Shown here piece after piece: positions 1 to 4,949 of a stretch of DNA of 5,498 nucleotides. The DNA lies in the NCBI GenBank assembly GCA_012961565.1, contig DTZC01000076.1, forward strand, positions 1-5,498. Direction: 5' to 3'. The notes under the pieces are model-generated. The model had not been told where the DNA came from, did not search any database, and saw nothing but the letters and a program-made list of their open reading frames with translations. The translations under genes were made by a program, and so were the position numbers. Position 1 is the first letter of the stretch. Each line of letters opens with the position of its first letter. Source of the stretch: Dehalococcoidia bacterium. Lineage in GTDB: Bacteria; Chloroflexota; Dehalococcoidia; GIF9; UBA5629.

Positions 1-62
1 AGGTAGTTCATATGATTGATTATACTGGAGAAGCCGGGGTGCAGTCCAGTCAGGGGGAGTGA
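1..62 (+). CDS. Possible C-terminal tail of an upstream gene (partial)
   Basis: The frame beginning at position 3 is open from the left edge and ends with TGA at 60-62. It encodes a short tail reading roughly VVHMIDYTGEAGVQSSQGE. The stop shares its last base with the ATG of the next gene (TGATG), an arrangement typical of translationally coupled genes in an operon. No domain can be recognised in about 19 residues, and an open frame this short can occur by chance. The TGATG junction is the only real support. The alternative is that 1-58 is simply the promoter and leader of the DUF72 gene. Confidence 0.3.
   Translation, partial: VVHMIDYTGEAGVQSSQGE
53..59 (+). promoter_or_regulatory. Ribosome binding site for the DUF72 gene
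   Basis: A GGGGGAG purine run lies just upstream of ATG 62, with its G-run ending four bases before that codon. The alternative GTG at 59 would overlap the run and leave no spacing, so the site favours ATG 62 as the start. Confidence 0.5.
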
Positions 63-784
63 TGGTTGAGTACTATATTGGGACCAGCGGCTGGCACTAT
101 GAACACTGGAGGGGACTTTTTTATCCGGAAGGACTGGCAAAAGCGAACTGGCTGGACTTCTATGCCCAGCATTTCTCCACCGTGGAGTTAAACAATAGCT
201 TTTACCATTTACCCTCGGAGAAGGCTTTCGTTAACTGGCGGGAGTCTTCGTCCCAAAGCTTCGTGTTTGCCGTTAAGGTCAGTCGTTTTATTACTCATAT
301 TAAGAGGCTGAAGGATGCCGAGGAGCCGCTTGAGAATTTCCTGGGGCGTGCTGGTTTTCTGCAACACAAGCTGGGACCGCTTTTGTATCAACTGCCACCT
401 AATATGAAGCGCGATGACAAAAGGCTGGAAGCATTCTTGTCCATTTTGCCTGCTCAATACTGCCATGTCTTTGAATTCCGCCATGAGTCATGGCTTGATG
501 ACAGCGTTTTCCAGATGCTGGAGCGGTATAATGTCGGTCTGTGTGTCTTTGATATGCCTGGTTTTACCTGTCCCGTGGTAGCCACGGCTGACTTTGCCTA
601 CGTGCGTTTTCACGGCAGTGCCGGTCTGTACTGGAGTTGCTACAGTGATGAGGAACTTTCTCAATGGGCGGAGAAAATTGTCGAACTGGGGCGGGGTCTG
701 AAGAAAGTCTATATTTATTTCAACAACGACGCTGAAGCCTATGCGGTGAGAAATGCCAAGACTATTGCCCGGTTCCTAGTGTGA
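62..784 (+). CDS. DUF72 (YecE-like) family protein
   Basis: A complete 240-residue protein of the DUF72/YecE family, which adopts a TIM-barrel-like fold and has no firmly established biochemical role. Family signatures run the whole length: GTSGWHYEHW at residues 7-16, VELNNSFYHLP at 41-51, FAVKVSRFITHIKRL at 69-83, LLYQLPPNM at 107-115, FEFRHESW at 137-144, YVRFHG at 180-185, and YIYFNND at 217-223 followed by a basic, Ala-rich C-terminus. The length is normal for the family (about 240-300). ATG 62 is preferred over GTG 59 because of Shine-Dalgarno spacing and the TGATG overlap with a possible upstream frame. No signal peptide or membrane segment is visible, so it is probably cytoplasmic. 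It converges on uvrC across 61 bp. Family assignment is secure; function is unknown. Confidence 0.93.
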   Translation: MVEYYIGTSGWHYEHWRGLFYPEGLAKANWLDFYAQHFSTVELNNSFYHLPSEKAFVNWRESSSQSFVFAVKVSRFITHIKRLKDAEEPLENFLGRAGFLQHKLGPLLYQLPPNMKRDDKRLEAFLSILPAQYCHVFEFRHESWLDDSVFQMLERYNVGLCVFDMPGFTCPVVATADFAYVRFHGSAGLYWSCYSDEELSQWAEKIVELGRGLKKVYIYFNNDAEAYAVRNAKTIARFLV

Positions 785-813
785 TGTTTTGGTGAAGCAG
801 TCTGAGGACGTCA

Positions 814-842
814 GCCGTAGCTGGCTAGGGTCCAGTAGCGGC
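814..842 (+). terminator. Imperfect hairpin between convergent genes
   Basis: GCCGTAGCTGG (814-824) can pair with CCAGTAGCGGC (832-842) around a 7-nt loop. In the + strand transcript this gives an 11-position stem with two G-U wobbles and one A-A mismatch; on the minus strand the wobbles become A-C mismatches, so it is weaker. It sits 30 nt after the DUF72 stop and just beyond the uvrC stop, where a terminator would be expected. No U-tract follows on either strand, so it is not a textbook intrinsic terminator. The role is inferred from position only. Confidence 0.35.
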
Positions 843-845
843 AGG

Positions 846-2657
846 TTACAGGTATTCTTTGACCTTTTCTGCCAGTTTCATGGTCATGCCCTCGGTGGCA
901 GCCAGTTCTTCCAAAGAAGCTTCCCTGATGGCAGGCACCGAGCCGAACCTCTTGAGCAATGCCTTTTTGCGTTTGGGACCGATGCCAGGGATGATATCGA
1001 GAGCCGAGGTTATGCCTTCCTTGTGGCGTAATCTCTGATGGTAGCCTAAGGCAAAGCGGTGGGCTTCGTCTCTAATCCTCTGGAGCAGGTGTAGAGCGGC
1101 GGATGTGGGAGGGATGTCAAGCGGTTCTGGTCTGCCGGGCAGGAACACCTCTTCTTTCTCTTTGGCTATGCTGGCGGTGGGTATGGAGTCCAGGCCCAGC
1201 TCCTTCATTATTTCCAGAGCTGCATTGAGATGACCTTTACCGCCGTCGATGAGGATGAGGTCGGGCACGGGCGCCCATTTTTCCTCGTCAGCCAGGTGTC
1301 TGTGGAAGCGGCGTCTCAGCACCTCCTGTATCATGGCATAGTCATCGATGCCGGCTACTGTTTTTATCTTGAAGCGGCGATAGTGGGACGGCTTCGGTGT
1401 GCCCTTATCGAGGACAGCCATGCTGCCTGTAGCCAGATTGCCTCGAATATTGGAGATGTCATAGGCTTCTATGCGGAGGGGCACGCTGGGTAAAGCGAGC
1501 CTTTCCTTTAGCTCTTCCAGGGCAAGAGCGGACTGGATTATTGTCGATTGCTTGGCTTGGTATAGAGCCAGCCCCTGGTGGGCGTTTTCAGCGACTATGT
1601 CTATTAGCTGCTTCTTGGCGCCCTGGCGTGGCACGTGTAACTTGACTGGAGCACCTCTCTGGCTGGTCAGCCACCTGGTGATGACTGCTGGCTCATCAAC
1701 GGGGTGCTGGAGCAGAAGCAGTGGTGGAATCGATGAAGCTGTGGTGTAGTATTGCTTGACAAAGCTGGTCATTATTTGCTGGGGTGTCTCATCGTGGATG
1801 CCATCCAGCAGGATGTAGTCACGCCCAATGAGTTTGTTGCTGCGGATGAAGAAAATCTCCACATAGGCTAGGTCCTTGGTCTGTGCCAGAGCGATGGCAT
1901 CCTGGTCACCTCTGACGGTGACGGCAATCTTTTGCCCTTCGATGACCTTTTCTATGGCTCGGATTTGGTCACGGAGTAAAGCTGCTTTCTCGAACTGGAG
2001 GTGCTCCGAGGCTTGTTTCATTTTCTGTCTCAGGTCTCGGAGTACTACCTCCTGCTTCCCTTCGAGGAAGAGGATGACCTGTCTTATTACTTCGTGGTAT
2101 TCCTCTTTACTGACCGCGCCAGTGCAAGGTCCCAGGCAGCGATGGATGTGGTACTCGAGGCAGGGCTTGATCTCCTTTCCAGTTATGTTCCTGGTACAGG
2201 AGCGGAAGGGGAAGATTTTCTTTATTAACCTTAAGGTTTGCCGCAGTGAGCCAGCGCTGGCGTATGGACCGAAGTACCTATCGCCATTTTTGTGAAAGCG
2301 GCGGGTGATGCGGACGCTGGGCCAGTCGTTCTTGAGGTCTATCTTGAGATAGGGGAACGTCTTGTCGTCTTTCAGCCGCACGTTGTAGCTGGGGCGGAAT
2401 TTCTTGATTAGGTTGCACTCCAGGATAAGTGCTTCCTGCTCGGAATCGGTGACTATGGACTCAAAGTCGGCTATTCTGGCTACCAGCCTCTGGAGCTTGG
2501 GTGACAGATTAGTACTGGGACTAAAGTAAGCTCTTAATCTGTGGCGGAGGCTGGCTGCCTTGCCCACGTAGATGACCTTCCCCTGATTATCTTTGAAAAG
2601 ATAGACTCCAGGCTTGGCGGGTAGTGTCTTCAATTGCTCATTGATAGGTGTGGGCAT
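846..2657 (-). CDS. uvrC: UvrABC system protein C (excinuclease subunit)
   Basis: A complete 603-residue UvrC, the dual-incision nuclease of nucleotide excision repair. It is recruited to UvrB-DNA and cuts on both sides of the lesion. The GIY-YIG domain (3' incision) has GVY at residues 17-19 and YVG at 30-32. Four cysteines at 154, 166, 174 and 178 match the iron-sulfur cluster ligands described for E. coli UvrC. A UVR domain for UvrB contact spans about 206-240. The RNase H-like domain (5' incision) shows YDIS with D400, GIDDY with D438/D439, LIDGGKG with D471, and RDEAH with H533. Tandem helix-hairpin-helix motifs occupy 552-603. The frame stays open 37 codons further up, to an ATG at 2768, but that extension is unlike the family and crosses a promoter. 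Start 2657 puts the cysteines at E. coli numbering. No good Shine-Dalgarno precedes this ATG. All catalytic residues appear intact. Confidence 0.97.
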   Translation of the reverse strand: MPTPINEQLKTLPAKPGVYLFKDNQGKVIYVGKAASLRHRLRAYFSPSTNLSPKLQRLVARIADFESIVTDSEQEALILECNLIKKFRPSYNVRLKDDKTFPYLKIDLKNDWPSVRITRRFHKNGDRYFGPYASAGSLRQTLRLIKKIFPFRSCTRNITGKEIKPCLEYHIHRCLGPCTGAVSKEEYHEVIRQVILFLEGKQEVVLRDLRQKMKQASEHLQFEKAALLRDQIRAIEKVIEGQKIAVTVRGDQDAIALAQTKDLAYVEIFFIRSNKLIGRDYILLDGIHDETPQQIMTSFVKQYYTTASSIPPLLLLQHPVDEPAVITRWLTSQRGAPVKLHVPRQGAKKQLIDIVAENAHQGLALYQAKQSTIIQSALALEELKERLALPSVPLRIEAYDISNIRGNLATGSMAVLDKGTPKPSHYRRFKIKTVAGIDDYAMIQEVLRRRFHRHLADEEKWAPVPDLILIDGGKGHLNAALEIMKELGLDSIPTASIAKEKEEVFLPGRPEPLDIPPTSAALHLLQRIRDEAHRFALGYHQRLRHKEGITSALDIIPGIGPKRKKALLKRFGSVPAIREASLEELAATEGMTMKLAEKVKEYL

Positions 2658-2667
2658 GGTCTTGAGT

Positions 2668-2698
2668 TTATTGTAGCATCGGGTGGAGGTGGTGGCAA
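2668..2698 (-). promoter_or_regulatory. Predicted sigma-70-type promoter for uvrC
   Basis: Read on the minus strand: TTGCCA as -35 (2693-2698), a 17-bp spacer, then TACAAT as -10 (2670-2675) preceded by an extended TGC. The predicted transcription start near 2663 lies only about six bases before ATG 2657, so the mRNA would be nearly leaderless. That agrees with the missing Shine-Dalgarno. The element lies inside the upstream-extended version of the frame, which is another reason to take the shorter start. Hexamers and spacing are seen directly; activity is inferred. Confidence 0.6.
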
Positions 2699-2742
2699 AA
2701 AGCTGCAAGCCTTTGTAAGAATAGGATAGCCCTGTCTGGCTA

Positions 2743-2757
2743 TATTGTGCTACAATA
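2743..2757. repeat. 15-bp palindrome over the recombinase -10
   Basis: TATTGT (2743-2748), GCT, ACAATA (2752-2757) is a perfect 6-bp inverted repeat with a 3-bp spacer, and it covers the -10 hexamer. It could be an operator for a dimeric repressor. Part of the symmetry may simply follow from the -10 sequence itself. No second full copy exists in the window; only the half containing the shared core recurs at 2668-2678. Confidence 0.3.
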
Positions 2758-2758
2758 A
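2748..2758 (+). promoter_or_regulatory. Predicted extended -10 promoter for the recombinase gene
   Basis: TGC-TACAAT-AA is an extended -10 element facing right. I see no convincing -35 hexamer at 16-18 bp, which extended -10 promoters can tolerate. Transcription would start near 2763, leaving about 13 nt of leader before ATG 2776. The 11-bp core is an exact reverse complement of 2668-2678 in the uvrC promoter, so the two divergent promoters share it. Confidence 0.5.
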
Positions 2759-2775
2759 CATCAGGCAATCCTGTG

Positions 2776-3645
2776 ATGGAAGAAGATGTAAAAGCCTTCC
2801 TTGAGCATCTAGCTGCGCAAAGAAAGTACTCCCCTAATACACTGGCAGCATATAGAAATGATTTAAGTCAGTTAGTTGCCTATCTCAAATCAGGGGGGGT
2901 CGTAGGAGAGATTAATCCTGCCGAGCCTGATTTGAGCGCAGGAGCTCTAGCTGGTTATCTGCGCAGTCTTAAGGAGAGAAAGTACCGACCATCGACAGTA
3001 GCCCGCAAGGTGGCTGCGGCTAAATTGTTCCTCAAGTTTATGGTGGAGAGGGGGAGGGTCCGGGGAGACTTGGCGCCGCTTCTATCTTCACCGCAGGTAA
3101 GCAAGCCGAGGCCCAGTACTCTGTCTGTCTCTGAGGTCCGCCGTTTGCTGGCGGCACCATCAAAGCTGTCTACCAGTGAAGCAAAGCGGGACAAAGCGAT
3201 GCTGGAGCTACTCTACGCCACAGGGTTGAGAGCCAGTGAACTGATGGCGTTGAATGTAACGGATATCGACATAAGAGGAAATACTGTGCGTTGTGTCAGC
3301 CGTGGTTCCAAGTTGCGTGTTATTCCGATAGAGCGACATGTAGCTAAGATGGTCAAGGAGTATATAGACCACGTGCGTCCTGAGTTGTTGAGCCATGAAG
3401 ATGAACTCGCTTTGTTTCTTAACCGGCGTGGTGATCGACTTACCCGTCAAGGCTTCTGGCAGATTGTCCAGGGATATGCTGACAGGACTGGGCTGGGGGG
3501 TAAGGTGACACCACGTAGCCTACGTCACAGCTTTGCTGCCCATAGACTGAAGAGCGGAGCTGACTTGGAGTCAGTCCAGGCGCTTTTGGGACATGCTCAC
3601 ATTTCAACTACCAAGGCGTATCTGCAGGTGGCGGCTGATTCCTAG
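2776..3645 (+). CDS. XerC/XerD-like tyrosine recombinase with atypical active site
   Basis: A 289-residue tyrosine recombinase with a SAM-like core-binding domain (about 1-95) and a C-terminal catalytic domain (about 115-289). Xer proteins resolve chromosome dimers at dif by exchanging strands through a phosphotyrosine. Present: R152 in ATGLRASEL, R250 in SLRHSFAAH, H273 in LLGHAHISTT and nucleophile Y282. Spacings match E. coli XerD (R to hairpin position 24, R to H 23, H to Y 9). Odd: the beta-hairpin Lys position is R176 (SRGSK where GKGNK is usual; K179 lies three residues on), and the first residue of HxxR is R247 instead of His. Only seven residues follow Y282, against about 19 in E. 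coli XerD, so the C-terminal helix used for partner contact appears absent. ATG 2776 was chosen; GTG 2773 directly abuts it. It diverges from uvrC. It could be the resident Xer, a diverged paralogue or a domesticated integrase. Confidence 0.9.
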   Translation: MEEDVKAFLEHLAAQRKYSPNTLAAYRNDLSQLVAYLKSGGVVGEINPAEPDLSAGALAGYLRSLKERKYRPSTVARKVAAAKLFLKFMVERGRVRGDLAPLLSSPQVSKPRPSTLSVSEVRRLLAAPSKLSTSEAKRDKAMLELLYATGLRASELMALNVTDIDIRGNTVRCVSRGSKLRVIPIERHVAKMVKEYIDHVRPELLSHEDELALFLNRRGDRLTRQGFWQIVQGYADRTGLGGKVTPRSLRHSFAAHRLKSGADLESVQALLGHAHISTTKAYLQVAADS

Positions 3646-3657
3646 CAGTTAGAATAG

Positions 3658-3685
3658 CCGGACATTTTCTGCTGCAGATGTCCGG
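3658..3685. repeat. Perfect 8-bp inverted repeat after the recombinase gene
   Basis: CCGGACAT (3658-3665) and ATGTCCGG (3678-3685) form a perfect 8-bp stem. A T-G and a T-A pair extend it to 10 bp around an 8-nt loop. It begins 12 bp after the recombinase stop, so a transcription-terminating or mRNA-stabilising hairpin is the simplest reading. The sequence after it (AGGTCATATTTGTAG) is not a U-tract. It lies 38 bp before the next start codon, so it could instead be an operator or leader structure for the small gene that follows. Confidence 0.55.
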
Positions 3686-3711
3686 AGGTCATATTTGTAG
3701 CGGAATACTGT

Positions 3712-3715
3712 GGAG
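3712..3715 (+). promoter_or_regulatory. Shine-Dalgarno site for the small basic membrane protein
   Basis: GGAG lies eight bases before ATG 3724. The alternative in-frame GTG at 3715 overlaps this motif and would leave no spacing, so ATG 3724 is taken as the start. Confidence 0.55.
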
Positions 3716-3723
3716 TGACTATT

Positions 3724-3972
3724 ATGGGGAAGAAATCGCGCCGTCGTAAAGGCAAACATCGGCCTGGTGGCAGACTGGCGAAAAAGACAGCGGTGGGACC
3801 TGCTCCTGTCCGTGAAACAGTAGCGCCGTCCAAGACAGTGCCACCGGAATCTGTTACTTCAGCGATACAAGCATCTCAGTATCAGTACGTGTTACCCGAG
3901 CTACGGCGTATTGGTATCATCGCTGGTGTGCTATTTCTGATTGTTGTCATAATAGCTTTCATACTTGGTTAA
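3724..3972 (+). CDS. Small basic single-pass membrane protein (hypothetical)
   Basis: An 82-residue protein that I cannot assign to a named family. Three parts are visible. Residues 1-21 are strongly basic, with clusters KK, RRRK and KHR and few acidic residues. Residues about 22-50 form a Pro/Ala/Val/Thr/Ser-rich linker that is probably disordered. Residues 63-82 are a continuous hydrophobic helix (IGIIAGVLFL onward) ending exactly at the C-terminus, preceded by the basic pair RR at 61-62. The likely topology is tail-anchored, with the basic region in the cytoplasm, where it could bind nucleic acid, ribosomes or acidic phospholipid; that role is inference. A good Shine-Dalgarno supports translation. 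The stop is 20 bp before pcm, so the two are probably co-transcribed. The basic start could be misread as a signal peptide, but the hydrophobic stretch is at the wrong end. Confidence 0.75.
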   Translation: MGKKSRRRKGKHRPGGRLAKKTAVGPAPVRETVAPSKTVPPESVTSAIQASQYQYVLPELRRIGIIAGVLFLIVVIIAFILG

Positions 3973-3978
3973 AGCTTC

Positions 3979-3985
3979 AAGGTGG
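3979..3985 (+). promoter_or_regulatory. Shine-Dalgarno site for pcm (GTG start)
   Basis: AAGGTGG lies seven bases before GTG 3993. This supports the GTG as the pcm start and independent ribosome loading after the small upstream gene. Confidence 0.5.
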
Positions 3986-3992
3986 TAGGTGC

Positions 3993-4628
3993 GTGGGTTT
4001 AGAGGCAGCCCGAGCCAGACTGCTTGATTCATTAAGCCAGGAAATCAGCGATAAACGTGTGCTATCGGCGATGGCACATGTGCCCCGTGAGCTTTTTGTC
4101 CCACCAGAGTGTTATCGTGCGGCTTATGAAGATATGCCTCTGAGTATCGGCTTCGGGCAGACGATTTCCCAACCTTTTATCGTAGCCTTAATGACTCAGG
4201 CGCTGGAGCTTAAGGGGGACGAAAAGGTGCTGGAAGTTGGCACTGGGAGCGGTTATCAGGCAGCGATACTGGCTGAGCTTGCTAGGTGGGTGGTAAGTGT
4301 GGAACGTATTCCCGAGCTGGCGAAGTCAGCTAAAGAGGTGCTGAAGAAGCTGGGCTATACTAATATAGAAATTCATGAGGCAGACAGAGTACTGGGCTGG
4401 CCATCAGGGGCACCGTATGATGGTATAATTGTTACTGCTGGTGCTCCTCGTGTACCGCAAGCTTTGCTTGAACAGTTGAAATTGGGGGGAAGATTGGTCA
4501 TACCGGTTGGGTCGAGGTGGGAGCAGAACCTACTTAAAGTTACCAGGAGGGAAAAACAGAACGTGGTGGAGAACCTGGGTGGTTGCCGTTTTGTACCACT
4601 TATAGGTGAAGGGGCTTGGGAAGAGTAG
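3993..4628 (+). CDS. pcm: Protein-L-isoaspartate O-methyltransferase
   Basis: A 211-residue PCMT of full family length. It transfers a methyl group from S-adenosylmethionine to L-isoaspartyl residues formed by spontaneous Asn/Asp damage, which starts their repair; it is cytosolic. Motifs in order: VPRELFVPP at 30-38; GFGQTISQP at 53-61 (substrate-side GQTIS loop); VLEVGTGSGYQAA at 79-91 (SAM-binding motif I); SVER with E104; DRVLGW at 121-126; APYDGIIVTAGAP at 130-142; GGRLVIPVG at 165-173; and FVPLIGEGAW at 200-209. One deviation: the usual GDG before xxGW reads ADR, keeping the Asp and losing both glycines. The GTG start has a Shine-Dalgarno seven bases upstream. It lies 20 bp after the small membrane-protein gene and converges, with a 16-bp gap, on the next gene. 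Family assignment is very secure. Confidence 0.96.
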   Translation: MGLEAARARLLDSLSQEISDKRVLSAMAHVPRELFVPPECYRAAYEDMPLSIGFGQTISQPFIVALMTQALELKGDEKVLEVGTGSGYQAAILAELARWVVSVERIPELAKSAKEVLKKLGYTNIEIHEADRVLGWPSGAPYDGIIVTAGAPRVPQALLEQLKLGGRLVIPVGSRWEQNLLKVTRREKQNVVENLGGCRFVPLIGEGAWEE

Positions 4629-4644
4629 TCATGACGGATAGCGT

Positions 4645-4905
4645 CTAGCTAATCTCATAACCGATAATTTCTCCCTGGTGGGAGTCAATTTCTATTCTGA
4701 ATTGATACTGATTGGCGGTCTTGGGGGCAACGAAGCGGCTCATCGGATTGCGGGAACGCATTGTCATGGTGCCGCGCAGTTCATATACCTGGACATTGTC
4801 CCTGTCAACTAGCTGACAGGTGGTGAAATCGAGCTTTGAATCGAAATACTGGTTGAACAGGAACTGTTCAGCGATTTTTCGTGCTTTAGCTTCGGTTAGC
4901 GGCAT
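4645..4905 (-). CDS. Hypothetical protein, PepSY-like (86 aa)
   Basis: An 86-residue protein with no signal peptide, membrane helix or cysteine cluster. An N-terminal helix (LTEAKARKIAEQFL, residues 3-16) is followed by beta-rich sequence ending in YQFRIEIDSHQGEIIGYEIS. An Ala/Lys helix followed by a closing strand with D..xG resembles a single PepSY module, but that is a weak pattern match and I do not assign a function. The frame is open further up to 5049, but that part overlaps the Fe-S gene in another frame, so ATG 4905 is preferred; no clear Shine-Dalgarno precedes it. The gene starts 44 bp after the Fe-S stop on the same strand, so it is probably the last gene of that redox operon and might be an accessory protein of the complex. 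Confidence 0.65.
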   Translation of the reverse strand: MPLTEAKARKIAEQFLFNQYFDSKLDFTTCQLVDRDNVQVYELRGTMTMRSRNPMSRFVAPKTANQYQFRIEIDSHQGEIIGYEIS

Positions 4906-4927
4906 TTTACAGTGACTATTTTGCGCT

Positions 4928-4947
4928 CTTGAAAGGGATTTTTCAAG
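4928..4947. repeat. 7-bp inverted repeat just after the Fe-S gene stop
   Basis: CTTGAAA (4928-4934) and TTTCAAG (4941-4947) form a perfect stem with a 6-nt loop. It sits immediately after the Fe-S subunit stop on the minus strand and ends 22 bp before the next gene starts. The stem is AT-rich and no U-tract follows, so strong termination is unlikely. A modest attenuating or mRNA-processing hairpin between the two genes is possible. Confidence 0.3.
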
Positions 4948-4949
4948 TT

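Noticed and set aside
21..26. TATACT as a -10 element for the DUF72 gene
   Set aside because: No -35 hexamer can be placed within the visible sequence, and the TGATG overlap suggests co-transcription from upstream instead.
1876..2295. 139-aa + strand open frame inside uvrC
   Set aside because: It is antisense to a strongly conserved gene, is rich in Ser/Arg/Cys like a shadow frame, and shows no domain.
2658..2768. 37-codon N-terminal extension of UvrC from an ATG at 2768
   Set aside because: It has no similarity to the UvrC N-terminus and contains the predicted uvrC promoter. The shorter start places the four cluster cysteines at E. coli numbering.
3646..3723. Separate promoter for the small gene and pcm
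   Set aside because: I found no convincing -35/-10 pair in this spacer. The genes may be read through from the recombinase promoter despite the hairpin.
3642..3833. 63-aa minus-strand frame across the recombinase end and the small gene
   Set aside because: It runs through the inverted repeat and is antisense to the small gene, which has a Shine-Dalgarno and a clear membrane helix.
4633..4645. GACG-GATAG-CGTC hairpin between pcm and the convergent small gene
   Set aside because: A 4-bp stem is too short to support a terminator, and no T-tract follows.
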